A program made the translations under genes and the position numbers. From the NCBI GenBank assembly GCA_003427395.1, contig BFEA01000165.1:288214-311706 (forward strand): a stretch of DNA of 23,493 bases. The letters run 5' to 3'. Under the pieces are notes generated by a model, which saw only the letters and a list, made by a program, of their open reading frames with translations, ran no database searches and was not told the DNA's origin. Source of the DNA: Chara braunii (taxonomy: Eukaryota > Streptophyta > Charophyceae > Charales > Characeae). Of this stretch, positions 8,147 to 17,396 are shown in pieces (the stretch's first letter is position 1; the number at the start of each line of letters is the position of its first letter).

Positions 8147-9668
8147 GTTAACTGATCTGGATCTGTCGAAATGTCGGATGATCGACAAGACGTTGATTTC
8201 CCTTTCCAAGGGTCTGCGGCACATCCAACGGCTGGATTTGTCGGAGGCAATGATCACTGACATCAGCCTCATCGCCCTGGCAGGCAGTTGTCGCCACTTG
8301 GTGAGTTTGATATTGAGTAGGTGTACATTAATTACAGACGATGGGGTCACCATTCTTGTGAGGAGCCTCGGTCAGAAACTGCAAAGCCTGAACCTTTCAG
8401 GCTGCAAGCGAATAACGGATGCGGCCGTCGGTAAGGTCACCGGCCATTGCCGGCAATCTCTACGGGAGTTGCATTTGGGACACTGCAATGAGATCACTGA
8501 TGCGGGCCTCGCGAGTTTCGTTGCGGGAAAGCCATTCACAGCTTTGCAGACCCTGGGACTCGATTTCACTTCGCATATTACGGATGCCGGGATTGCTGAG
8601 GTGGCCAAGGGTTGTCCGTCTCTTACACGCCTTGATATCAGTGGCACATCGATTACCGATAGCGGGCTGGAGATGATAGCTGGCAAGCTCAGCAAACTGG
8701 AGCATCTGATAATTACGCAATCGGGACGCGTGACGGACGAAGGAGTAGTTGCGGTGGCACGGAAGGGCAGGCTGAAAACTTTGGTGGTTGGCATGCTGCC
8801 CCCGGGGCCTCCAAGAGTGGCGATGAACGATGCCTGTATGTCCGGTCTGGCGCTCTGTGGGTCTTTGGAGTCGTTGGAGCTGGACTCGTGTGCGGACATG
8901 ACGGACGAGGGATTAGCCACGGTGGCAAGAGGTTGTGGCAAGCTCAAACATCTGACGCTGAGGAGTTGCGATAACGTGGGAGCAGCAGGGCTGTCGGTCG
9001 TCGGGGATTGTTGTTCCGGTCTCGAGAAACTGAAGTTGTATGGCTGCAGCAGGGTGAATGATGAAGCGCTGGGATGTATCGCGAGATGCAAGTCGTTGCG
9101 CAGCCTGGAGATCGATAGCACGGAAGACTCGGCGACCGACGCGGGCTTGTTCGCCATCGCTACCGGTTGTCCTCGGCTCGTCAGGGTTCAAGTAGGTTAC
9201 AACAACAAGTTTGGAGATGATGGGATCTCCGCCTTTCTGAGCCAGTGCAAATTCTTGGAAGAGTTGCACTGTGCAGGTAGCCGGAGGATCACGGAAGCAG
9301 CCTTTGAGTCGGTTTCGTGCTCGGCGTCGCTGAGACGACTAGTGCTGAAACGCATCAATTTGGCGGACGACGGTTTGATGATGATAGCATCCAAGTGTTC
9401 GGGGACGCTTATTCATCTTGATGTCACTGATTGCCCAATGGTTTCAGATGTGGGCTGTAGATGGATAAGCAACTGCTCGCGGCTTGAGAGCTTGGTGATG
9501 GACAGGTGCAGGAGGGTCACGGACACTGGGATGGCGGCCATCGCAAGTGGTTGCAGGGCCTTGCGAACGCTGAGTGCGGAGGGCTGTGACGGCATCAGCA
9601 ATGTGGGCATCAAAATAATCACGGAAGGATGCAGATGCCTCAGAGAAGTGAAGGTGAAAAGAATGTAG
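8147..9668 (+). CDS. Terminal exon of LRR-CC (F-box/LRR-type) protein
   Basis: About 507 codons form nineteen consecutive 25-31-residue leucine-rich repeats plus a short C-terminal cap (LREVKVKRM). The repeats follow the cysteine-containing LRR pattern (L..L.L..C..ITD.GL..IA.GC), best seen in repeats 4-6, 10 and 18. This class forms the curved substrate-binding solenoid of F-box/LRR proteins (GRR1, FBXL, plant EBF/FBL types), which pick substrates for SCF ubiquitin ligases; AMN1-like proteins have the repeats without an F-box. Repeat 9 (8772-8864) is 31 residues and carries a PPGPP loop at 8799-8813, an odd bulge on an otherwise regular array. The open frame runs upstream to 8121, but that codon is TTG, and CTGCAG at 8141-8146 is a splice acceptor. 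The exon therefore starts at 8147 with the third base of a split codon, and the amino terminus is missing. Stop TAG at 9666. No F-box is visible, so the ligase role is inferred. Confidence 0.9.
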
Positions 9669-9844
9669 TCGGATGCCGCTGCATGCAAACATCTGTGCAA
9701 TGCACTTTCTGTTTATTTCCCGTCTTTCGTTTCCCACTTGTTCTCAGGAGTACCAGCTTTCTTTCAGGCTCCGAGAACGATTGCAGAGGTGCCCGTGTAA
9801 AGTGATCCTCTCTGTTTACGTGCTATGGCACTGGCTGGCATGGC

Positions 9845-9888
<44 letters not shown>

Positions 9889-10207
9889 TTTTTTTCTGGG
9901 GTACAGAACACACCAGCAACGTAACGTACCCACGCAAGGTGAATCAAGTTCCCGCAGTTACATGAAAAGGGGAGTGAAACTTGGCAGCCTGTATTTTGGA
10001 GTTTCATCTTGTTCCTTCGCTGTCTGTTGTGTCTTTCTTCGGCCCAGGTGTCTGCTGCCCCTTTTTTCATTAGGACGGGGATATCAGCACGAGCAGGGAA
10101 GGGGGTCCATTCTTTTTCATTGCTTTGAGTAATGGATGCACCTGATTCCCTTTGTGGATCTGCCCCTCAGTAGGAGAGGCAAGATGAAGTTTGTTTTCTT
10201 TTTATGG

Positions 10208-10208
<1 letters not shown>
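9669..10208 (+). other. 3' flank / UTR of the LRR gene
   Basis: It follows the stop codon and has no canonical AATAAA in the first few hundred bases. It contains the TGT microsatellite at 9844-9895. No further gene is seen. Confidence 0.5.
9844..9895. repeat. (TGT)n microsatellite ending in a T run
   Basis: About 14 perfect triplets run directly into ten T residues. It lies roughly 180 bases after the LRR stop codon, probably in or near the 3' UTR. Confidence 0.95.
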
Positions 10209-10209
<1 letters not shown>

Positions 10210-10273
<64 letters not shown>

Positions 10274-10313
10274 TGCCACTTTTGGTTCTGTTCCTGTGGT
10301 TAGGTGGCCATTC

Positions 10314-10364
<51 letters not shown>

Positions 10365-10402
10365 GCCACTTTTGGTTCTGTTCCTGTGGTTAGGTGCCAT
10401 TA
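10210..10402. repeat. Two (GA)n arrays, each followed by the same 40-bp sequence
   Basis: (GA)n at 10210-10271 is followed by ACTGCCACTTTTGGTTCTG and on to GGTGGCCATT. A second (GA)n at 10316-10362 is followed by TTGCCACTTTTGGTTCTG and on to GGTGCCATT. The array plus its flank was duplicated as one unit of roughly 90-100 bp. The SLSLSL / ERERER frames are artefacts. Confidence 0.95.
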
Positions 10403-10698
10403 ATTCCTGGCGAGCACGTCGTTGTTTCTTCAGCTACGGTTGTTAGATTTGTTCGAGGAATAATCACCGGCAAGAATGGGCATGATCGAGATGGTGGGTT
10501 AGGTCGTAGATTTGCGCAACGATGTGCATAAAGCTGCTCTGTGGAACAGGGCATTGATTTATGTAAGGGTTGAGTCATCACCAGAATTGTGATGCCGTCA
10601 CAGTTTGCTGGCACCGAAGTCGTCGGGGCAACATCGTGAAGAATGGGCAATGTCGCACCTTGCAGGAAACTGTCTCCTTTGTGCAGCCAGCGAACTTC
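10403..10698. other. No gene seen before the gap
   Basis: Mixed sequence of ordinary composition up to the run of N. Open frames that continue through the N run are meaningless. Confidence 0.5.
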
Positions 10699-11366
10699 NN
10701 NNNNNNNNNNNNNNNNNNNNNNNNNNNNNNNNNNNNNNNNNNNNNNNNNNNNNNNNNNNNNNNNNNNNNNNNNNNNNNNNNNNNNNNNNNNNNNNNNNNN
10801 NNNNNNNNNNNNNNNNNNNNNNNNNNNNNNNNNNNNNNNNNNNNNNNNNNNNNNNNNNNNNNNNNNNNNNNNNNNNNNNNNNNNNNNNNNNNNNNNNNNN
10901 NNNNNNNNNNNNNNNNNNNNNNNNNNNNNNNNNNNNNNNNNNNNNNNNNNNNNNNNNNNNNNNNNNNNNNNNNNNNNNNNNNNNNNNNNNNNNNNNNNNN
11001 NNNNNNNNNNNNNNNNNNNNNNNNNNNNNNNNNNNNNNNNNNNNNNNNNNNNNNNNNNNNNNNNNNNNNNNNNNNNNNNNNNNNNNNNNNNNNNNNNNNN
11101 NNNNNNNNNNNNNNNNNNNNNNNNNNNNNNNNNNNNNNNNNNNNNNNNNNNNNNNNNNNNNNNNNNNNNNNNNNNNNNNNNNNNNNNNNNNNNNNNNNNN
11201 NNNNNNNNNNNNNNNNNNNNNNNNNNNNNNNNNNNNNNNNNNNNNNNNNNNNNNNNNNNNNNNNNNNNNNNNNNNNNNNNNNNNNNNNNNNNNNNNNNNN
11301 NNNNNNNNNNNNNNNNNNNNNNNNNNNNNNNNNNNNNNNNNNNNNNNNNNNNNNNNNNNNNNNNNN
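10699..11366. other. Assembly gap (668 N)
   Basis: A continuous run of N. The sequence resumes at 11367 exactly in a copy of the 76-bp tandem repeat, so the gap probably hides more copies of it. Confidence 1.
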
Positions 11367-11510
11367 GGCGGAGTGGCAATAGTCACTGGGGAATGCCTTT
11401 CTTGCGGCAAAGATAGTCGAGGGCATGTCTGATCGTTAGATTGGCGGAGTGGCAATGGTCACTGGGGAATGCCTTTCTTGCGGCAAAGATAGTTGAGGGC
11501 ATGTCTGATC
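11367..11510. repeat. 76-bp tandem repeat at gap edge
   Basis: Copy 1 is 11367-11442 and copy 2 is 11443-11510 (truncated). Both begin GGCGGAGTGGCAAT(A/G)GTCAC and end GGGCATGTCTGATCG. They differ at only two or three positions, so the duplication is young. Confidence 0.95.
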
Positions 11511-11650
11511 GGCGCAGTAGGTAGGTAGATGAACTGAAGTTCATCGACGTAAAAGTGTGACGGGGGATACGTGACGTGAGGGTGTGGCGGAGTATCACCG
11601 TTTCCTAGGGATATGGTATATACTACTATACTGCTGTCGATTCATCAACA

Positions 11651-11722
11651 CAAAGAGGGGTTGTTAAAGGGGTTGAGAAAGAAACGCAAAGAGGGGTTGT
11701 TAAAGGGGTTGATAAATAAACG
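11651..11722. repeat. 36-bp tandem duplication
   Basis: CAAAGAGGGGTTGTTAAAGG and the following 16 bases occur at 11651-11686 and again at 11687-11722. Confidence 0.9.
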
Positions 11723-12198
11723 CAGTGAGAAGGTCAGACTCTTCTCAGAAGTCCGGTGTTCTGCTCTCGTGTCCAGGAAAGCGTTCTAACTCCCAAGTGC
11801 CTATCTCTAGAATGATACGTTTGTCTTCTTGCCTCCCTCCCCCCCTCTTCTGGTGGCTCTCTGAGCTTCAACGAAACGGGTTTAGTGGAGGGGGGGTGCC
11901 CTCGCAGGTATAGCAGTACACATCCTGGGCTGCAGCGGTGAGCTGCTAGGCATGGGCTTACCGTAGCCGCGACTTCCTTGATGTCCTACGGTTGCGTCCC
12001 TGGACGGATGGAGAACTTGTAGATAAAGTTTGCTGTGCCTTCGTTCTGAAGAAGGATCGGTTCCGGATGCCTGCCAAATTAGGAAATTTGTATTTGCAAA
12101 AATTGAATCGTGTTTGCGCAGGATTTTTCTGACAACGGGTAATGATGGCGGTAATGATGGTTGATGGTTTCTTTTCCTCTGTTTATATGTGTTCTTAT
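11723..12198. other. No gene seen
   Basis: No domain-bearing frame, RNA gene or repeat stands out. Confidence 0.5.
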
Positions 12199-12423
12199 CT
12201 AAAGGGGTTTAAAGGGGGGTGCCTTAGTGTGATTCTGTTATTTTCTTTTTTTATCTCCGATTCTGTGGGGAATTCTAATGGCACCCTCAGCCAAAAGTCG
12301 TTCGGATTGCAATTCTACACACAAAAAAAAAAATTCCGGTTTTTTTATTTTCCTTTTTGGTGCTGGGGCTGCCCGGTCGGGCACCCGGGCATAAGCTGGG
12401 TGCCCGGCCGCCCGGAAACACAG
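12199..12423 (-). mobile_element. Partial inverted copy of the hAT-like foldback family
   Basis: 12286-12314 is the reverse complement of 12635-12663 with 2 mismatches in 29. This is the internal box (AATTGCAAT, GACTTTTGGCTGAG) of the intact element next door. A GC-rich foldback follows (TGCCCGGTCGGGCACCCGGG, GGTGCCCGGCCGCCCGG), and the block ends CACAG at 12423, the mirror of the CTGTG start at 12464. CTAAAGGGG at 12199 is also inverted at 12752-12760. No matching far end or target duplication was found, so this is a broken copy or the product of a nested insertion. Confidence 0.55.
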
Positions 12424-12463
12424 CATAAGTTCTCATCTTTTTTCTTTTTTTTTTTCATTTTTG

Positions 12464-12986
12464 CTGTGTTAGTCCCCGGGCGGCCCGGCTGAGGGAAGGT
12501 CGCCCTGGTACCCTCCCAGGCGACCCGGACCGCGCAGAGACCGGGCAGGGTCCCGGGCGATCCCAGCGCATGATATTTAAAAAACTAGAAAATAAAAAAA
12601 TATAAAAAATCCGAAAAACAAATATGTTGTGTAAAATTGCAATACAAACGACTTTTGGCTGAGAGCCACCTCGAAATTCCTTGTTAATTTCAAGATAAAA
12701 AATAAATGAGAAAACATGAGTCCCCAAAAGACTCCAAATGTGCCCTTTTAAGCCCTTTAGTGAAGTTTAGTCACTGTTGATACCCCCCAACCCCCTCTGG
12801 ATGACCCATCACCAAAACCGAAGTTAAGACCGGATTCTGACTGCGTGGGCCAAGCGCAGTCCTCGCCTGTGTTTTTTTTTTTTTTTTTGGGATCCTTGCC
12901 TCTTTTTTGACCCGTCGGGTTTTGCCGGGCGACCCCCCCTCTGCCCAACTGGCTGGGCGTGCCGGGCCGGGCCCGGCCCAACATAG
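12464..12986 (+). mobile_element. hAT-like non-autonomous foldback element (copy B)
   Basis: 523 bp. The left end CTGTGTTAGTCCCCGGGCGG and the reverse complement of the right end CTATGTTGGGCCGGGCCCGG are imperfect terminal inverted repeats. Flanks CATTTTTG (12456-12463) and CACTTTTG (12987-12994) match at 7 of 8 bases, an 8-bp target duplication with one C/T change. Both subterminal regions are GC-rich foldbacks. The middle is AT-rich and holds the internal box at 12622-12690, which is also in the 14342 and 17090 elements. No transposase is encoded, so it would depend on an autonomous relative. The 8-bp duplication is what hAT transposases make; the superfamily is inferred. Confidence 0.7.
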
Positions 12987-13085
12987 CACTTTTGTCCATT
13001 TACTTGTTGTCATGCGAAGTGTAACGAGGATTTTGTGCTTCATGCCGTGTGTCTGTGATCTTCTTGTGGGAGTAATTGAATCTCA

Positions 13086-13149
13086 GTTGCAGCTCCTCCT
13101 TCTCCCCTGCTGGTAAAGTTGCAGCCCCTTCTTCTCCCCTGTTGATAAG
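13086..13149. repeat. 32-bp tandem duplication
   Basis: GTTGCAGCTCCTCCTTCTCC and GTTGCAGCCCCTTCTTCTCC each start a 32-base unit, head to tail. No gene is seen in 12995-13600. Confidence 0.85.
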
Positions 13150-13598
13150 GTGGGGCATTCATTTTTTTCCCACTGCGCGGGGGATTCCAGGAGGAGGGTG
13201 GGGATTTGCACGTTGCGAGGGAGACGTCGATGAACTGCTGTCTCTGCGACAGAGTGCTCTCGAGTGCATAATCCGTCCGTGGCCGTGGAAAAAACTTACT
13301 CGCTGTTATAACCCATCAGCACGTCCGAGCCTCCTTTGGATCTCCCTCTGCGCACGCTTTGCCGAAATGCCACCGCAGCACCTGTTTCTCTTTTTGGCTG
13401 GTGCCGCTAGGCATTTTGGTTCGCTTCCGCCGAGCCTCCGAAGTGTGTTTTAATGATTGGCTTGATTTCGATTCTCGAGTTTGCAAGGGGGATGTACAGG
13501 CGATTAAGAAAAGTCTTCTCTCCACAGCATGCAGGGGGGAGCTGATCTACACACATGCACAAATACTGGAAGAAGGTGATACTAGGAACCAAAGGAGG

Positions 13599-13600
<2 letters not shown>

Positions 13601-13673
<73 letters not shown>
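13601..13673. repeat. (AG)n microsatellite
   Basis: A perfect dinucleotide array of about 36 units, a third GA array in the window after 10210 and 10316. Unlike those it lacks the TGCCACTTTTGG flank. Confidence 0.95.
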
Positions 13674-13676
<3 letters not shown>

Positions 13677-14300
13677 CTTCTGTTCTGCGTTCATTATTCT
13701 TATCAGCAAGGAGACGGTGTACGAGTGCTTTGTTGCTTCCCTCTCTACTTGTGAAGAGCTGAAATGTGTGTCAGTTGTCTTGTTAAACGACCAGTACTTC
13801 CTAGAGTCATGCCCGTTAACGCGCCACGATTTTAGGAAACGTACGTACGGGCCACTACAGGAGTGACTAAATTCATCCGACTAGAAACGTTTCTACTCTT
13901 TTTCCGCGGCCGGTGGCTGGGCCAAGTACTGGTGGTTTAATGTTTTGTATTGGAGGGCCGGAAATACTGTAGCAGGGTAATTAAGGAGGGTGAAAAAGTG
14001 TGCTGCTTCTAGAGCTGAAGCCCTTGGCAAAATGCGGTGCGAAGACAGGGGGGCAGGGGGCCATATTTGTGCATGAAGGGTAGTGGATGGAGGATCAGGG
14101 AAGCAAAGTTGAGGAGGGAGTTGTGGGGGAAGGAGGATCTGAAGGAAGGAAAGTTGACGAGGGGGAGATTGCGGGGAATTTGTTTGAATTGCCTTCTGAA
14201 GTTCTGATGCAACTGAAGTTTCGGGAAGCGGGAGTGAGCCTAAAGCATAGGCTTATGCTCCATATATTTGGTTTGAGGAAAAACTTGCTAGGTGAAAGTA
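13674..14300. other. No convincing gene
   Basis: A perfect 12-base palindrome AGAAACGTTTCT lies at 13883-13894. A 151-codon frame starts at 14087 but runs into a minisatellite and then a transposon (see rejected items). Nothing else is supported. Confidence 0.5.
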
Positions 14301-14845
14301 AATACGCTGAATCGATTGTGAAAAACTTATCATCCGGACGCCTGCGTAGCACCGTGTTCGCGTTCGGAGGCGAACATGAACATGTTCGCCCGAACGCGAA
14401 CAAGCGCCCAAAACCTCCGAACGCGAACATAAAAAATATTAAAAAAAAAAAAACGTTTTCAGAAAAATTTGGAAAAATATATATGTCATGTAAAATATTA
14501 ATACAAGCAACTTTTGCCTTGGAGTCATGCTCAAATTCGTAGCCAATCATGAGTTAAAAAACAAAAACCGAAAAATATATATATATTTTTACGAAAAAAA
14601 AATATGTTCGCCCGAACATGTTCGCGCGAGAACGTGAAGGGCCGCGAACACGTTTGCCGTGCTATGCAGCCGGACGCCTTAATTGATCGTAAGCTTTCAT
14701 CGGGATGCCGAAGTGCCCATAAATTTTCATCGGGTTATGGAAGCGGTCGTAAAAATTTTCATGGGGATACGGAATCGGTCGTAAACATATTTTTTTTATC
14801 GAGATATACCAAATCGATGGTGAAGATTTTCATCGGGCTCCACTG
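14301..14845. repeat. 30-37 bp minisatellite split by a transposon
   Basis: About six units end in TTTCATCGGG or a variant (TTATCATCCGG, TTTCATGGGG, TTTATCGAG). The first lies at about 14301-14337 and the others at 14671-14842. The foldback element at 14342-14669 interrupts the array, and removing it together with one 8-bp duplicate restores a continuous array. The repeat therefore predates the insertion. Confidence 0.75.
14342..14669 (+). mobile_element. hAT-like non-autonomous foldback element (copy D)
   Basis: 328 bp. It starts CTGCGTAGCAC and ends GTGCTATGCAG, so the terminal inverted repeat matches at 10 of 11 bases. It is flanked by a perfect 8-bp target duplication, CCGGACGC at 14334-14341 and 14670-14677. 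The subterminal DNA is made of GTTCGCG / CGAACAT palindromes that fold back. The AT-rich centre contains the family box (ATGTCATGTAAAAT, CAACTTTTGCC at about 14482-14530), seen also at 12622 and 17206. No transposase ORF. Confidence 0.85.
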
Positions 14846-15187
14846 GGAGCAATGAGTGGGGCGTTCACAAGAACGGTTGTCTGCGTCAATTTAAAAAAAC
14901 GTGCATACAGTCTTTCAACTGGACCGGAATCGCGGTCCGATGCGTTGAACAGTCTGAGGGGAAAATACTTTGGAAAGGAGATGTGGGTCCCCTGTGATTA
15001 AGTTTCAGGCAGTGACTCTTCAGCATGGAAAGGGGTCTGCCATGAGTCGACCCTGACCACCCGGTTTTCTTGCTCGATTGCCGTGGCAAATGTACATGTG
15101 GAAACAAATGATTTTAGTATTTTACTGTAGACACAGTGTAGAGCCCTTGTTTACTGTGGGGAAACTATTCAAAGCTTTTTGATGTGT
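14846..15187. other. No gene seen
   Basis: A small hairpin (GGACCG / CGGTCC at about 14931-14948) is the only local structure. No coding potential. Confidence 0.5.
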
Positions 15188-15285
15188 GGGCCTTGCGCCA
15201 CTCCTCTCGACATGCACAACAGACAAAACTCGTAGCGGAAGATTCACTCTCGTTTTGCACATTTTGAGAGCAGTGGCGGCGGCCC
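15188..15285. mobile_element. Hairpin element, family 2, copy 4 (internally shortened)
   Basis: 98 bp. The left end GGGCCTTGCGCCACTCCTCT opposes the right end, whose reverse complement begins GGGCCGCCGCCACTGCTCTC. The interior keeps GACATGCACAACAGACAAAA and TAGCGGAAGATTCACTCTCG, nearly identical to copy 3 at 5032-5152. It lacks about 23 bases between those two boxes (the CATGGTCCTGTATCTGTCC part). Confidence 0.8.
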
Positions 15286-15558
15286 TGTATCTGGTTTCAG
15301 AGCATGAACCATATCAGTAAGCAGATTCCAGGGCAATCATAAACAGTTACGCTCTCGAGAAATCAAAAGGGGCATAAGCCACCCGCACCATGGAAGTACC
15401 TATTTTAGTATTTTGTCAGATCCGGAAAGACCTACCAACTCTGACACATGCATTTTGTTTTGCTCTTTTCTTTTCATTTTTCCTGTGTGTGTTGGTGTTG
15501 TCGTGGCAGATCCACTTAGCTGCTGTTGTAGGCAAAACCGTTGTTGTTGTTGGTTGTT

Positions 15559-15559
<1 letters not shown>

Positions 15560-15641
<82 letters not shown>

Positions 15642-15900
15642 TTTGTTTTTTGTTTTGTTTCAAAGCGCTTTGGTAGATGAAACTGTTTTGTTCTTCCCTT
15701 ATGCCTTTGGTGGGGAGAAGGCCACTCACCTCTGGCTGGGGGGCGCAGCGCGATCGGGAGCACTGCGCCCCCGCCGGAGCAATTACGGAGACGAAGCGGT
15801 GCGACGCGGGATCAACCGGAGAGCCAGGCGGGGCGAAGACACAAGGCGACGCGATGGGCGACGACGCAAGGAAGCGAGGCGAGAGAAGAGTGGGGGGTTG
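15560..15900 (-). mobile_element. 81-base T run with possible minus-strand retro-insert
   Basis: 81 uninterrupted T at 15560-15640 are followed by about 260 bases of GC-rich unique sequence. On the - strand this reads as a GC-rich body ending in a very long A tail, as after recent retrotransposition. GGTTGATCCCG within the body (- strand, around 15810) is a poor B-box match. No target duplication could be fixed. Simple poly-T expansion is the alternative. Confidence 0.35.
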
Positions 15901-15982
15901 AAGGAGCGAGGGTGGATTGTTTGTTTGAGTGGTCTCGAAAATGTTTTAGGTTTCTGGGTACTTCTTACAACTCACTTTTGGC

Positions 15983-16542
15983 TTTTTTGATGCAGTCATA
16001 TTCATGGATCTGCGGTTTTCCGATGCTAGAACGACGCTGGCCGGTGCTGGGGGGTTGCCGTGTAACCTGTTGATAGCAGGAGCGTGAGGCCTGGTAGAGA
16101 GATCTGGGGATGCCTTGGGGCGGGCAGTCTAAAGGAAAACCAAGGGTGGTCGTCGGGACGATGCTGGCCGGAGCTGGGGTGAGTCGTGTTGCCCTGTAAC
16201 CTAGCAGGATGGGGGCATGAGGCCTGGGAGAGCTCGGCAGGGAATAAGACAGTGTTGGAGATTTTTAGAGGTTTTGTTAAGGAGTCCAGGGGTTCTGAGC
16301 ATTGAGTTTAGCAATAGGCCAGCAATTACCCAAGTTTTTCTAGATGTTTAATTCTCTTGAACTCTCTTGAATATCTTCAATAGTTCTCAGATTGATTCTC
16401 AGCCGAAGCCGGGTAATGGCCCCGGTATCTCAAATGACTTGTGTAACTCTATATGGGACGCTGGGCCCGGTTCAAAGCACGTGCTGCTCCTCACGAATAG
16501 ACTGGAGCTTTTGTCCCCAAAAAAAAAAAGAAAAAAAAAAGG
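15983..16542 (+). mobile_element. SINE-like poly(A) retroelement, + copy
   Basis: The body runs from about 15983 (similarity to the minus copy at 18782 may begin earlier, near 15910) to an A-rich tail at 16519-16540. It has two internal tandem subunits with GTGAGGCCTGG at 16084 and ATGAGGCCTGG at 16217, 133 bases apart. Each subunit starts GACG(A/C)TGCTGGCCGG or a variant and includes CCTGTAACCT. The 3' part is GGTAATGGCCCCGGTATCTC, then GGGACGCTGGGCCCGGTT, then CACGAATAGACTGGAGC before the tail. TTTTTTGATG (15983) and TTTTGTGATG (16543) may be a target duplication (9 of 10). There is no long ORF, so it would be non-autonomous. Confidence 0.65.
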
Positions 16543-16840
16543 TTTTGTGATGGCTTGTATCTTTCTGTTTCCCAAATAGTTTTGTCTGTCATACGAAAAC
16601 CTTCTGAAGCAACCGACCTCGCTGAGCCTTTTTGGTAGGGGAGACCATGGTGAACCTGCTTCACGGATAACGAAGCCAACACAAAAGCTTTCTGGTATAG
16701 AATATAGCAGATGCAATTTCGTGGTTGGGTGTTGCGTTCCCGATTTGTGATATTGCCTAACGCAGCACACAGGGTTTTCATAAAACTTGGAGATGGTGTA
16801 TGGCAGTGTTGTCATTCATGCGCCTTCGACTGAGTGTCCT
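16543..16840. other. No gene seen
   Basis: Ordinary sequence between the retroelement tail and the G run. Frames are short and domain-free. Confidence 0.5.
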
Positions 16841-16932
16841 TTCAACGGGGGGGGGGGGGGGGGGGGGGGGTGGAGTTAAGTTGCGGTTAGAAGCCGTTTA
16901 ATTCCCCCTGCCCCCGTTAAATCCCCGTTGAA
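16841..16932. repeat. Inverted repeat enclosing a 24-base G run
   Basis: TTCAACGGGG at 16841 is inverted as CCCCGTTGAA ending at 16932. The left arm runs into 24 consecutive G (16847-16870), and the right arm has CCCCCTGCCCCCG. It can form a G-quadruplex or a stem. Confidence 0.7.
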
Positions 16933-17089
16933 TAAAAAATGGGGGGGCTCCCACCATTTGTTTTTCAATGGATTGGGTCTGCAGGGGTTCGGGTACGTGG
17001 CCCAGCAACCCTGCACGACTAAACTGAAAGAATCAAGGACCCGCCCCCCCTCGGCCCCCCTGCAAAGGCCAAAACACACACACACGAGA

Positions 17090-17386
17090 CTAGGCTATCA
17101 GCCAGGCCGCCCGGGTCACCCTATTTGCCCAGGCGGGCCGGCCATGCAAGGACCTGGGAAGGTCGTAGCAAAAAAGGAAGAAAAAAAAACAAAACCCCAA
17201 AAAACTATGTTATGCAGAAAAAACAAACTGAACAACTTTTGCCTCAGGGTCACATCGAAATTCTTACCAAGTTTAAAATAAAATAAAAAATGATTTTATT
17301 TTTTATTTTAAAATTTAAAAATTTATTGCTTTATTTATTTTTTGGCCTGGCCGGGCAAGTGGTCCCGGGCCACTCTGGTAGCCTAG
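17090..17386 (+). mobile_element. hAT-like non-autonomous foldback element (copy C)
   Basis: 297 bp. The left end is CTAGGCTATCAG and the reverse complement of the right end is CTAGGCTACCAG, so 11 of 12 terminal bases match. Flanks ACACGAGA (17082-17089) and ACATGAGA (17387-17394) match at 7 of 8. GC-rich foldbacks (GGCCGCCCGGG, GGCGGGCCGGCC) lie at both ends. The central family box (ATGTTATGCAG, CAACTTTTGCCTCAGGGTCA at 17206-17263) resembles copies B and D. No ORF of interest. Its right duplicate lies two bases from the T run of the next retroelement. Confidence 0.75.
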
Positions 17387-17396
17387 ACATGAGACC

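Noticed and set aside
8372-9157. 261-codon frame on the - strand
   Set aside because: It is antisense to the LRR exon. Its length follows from the codon bias of the real gene, and it has no domain.
10390-11455. Long frames across the N run
   Set aside because: They are open only because N codons are not stops.
14087-14542. 151-codon + frame starting MEDQGSKVEEG
   Set aside because: It runs through a minisatellite and into the transposon at 14342, and without the transposon it would stop almost at once. No domain is recognised.
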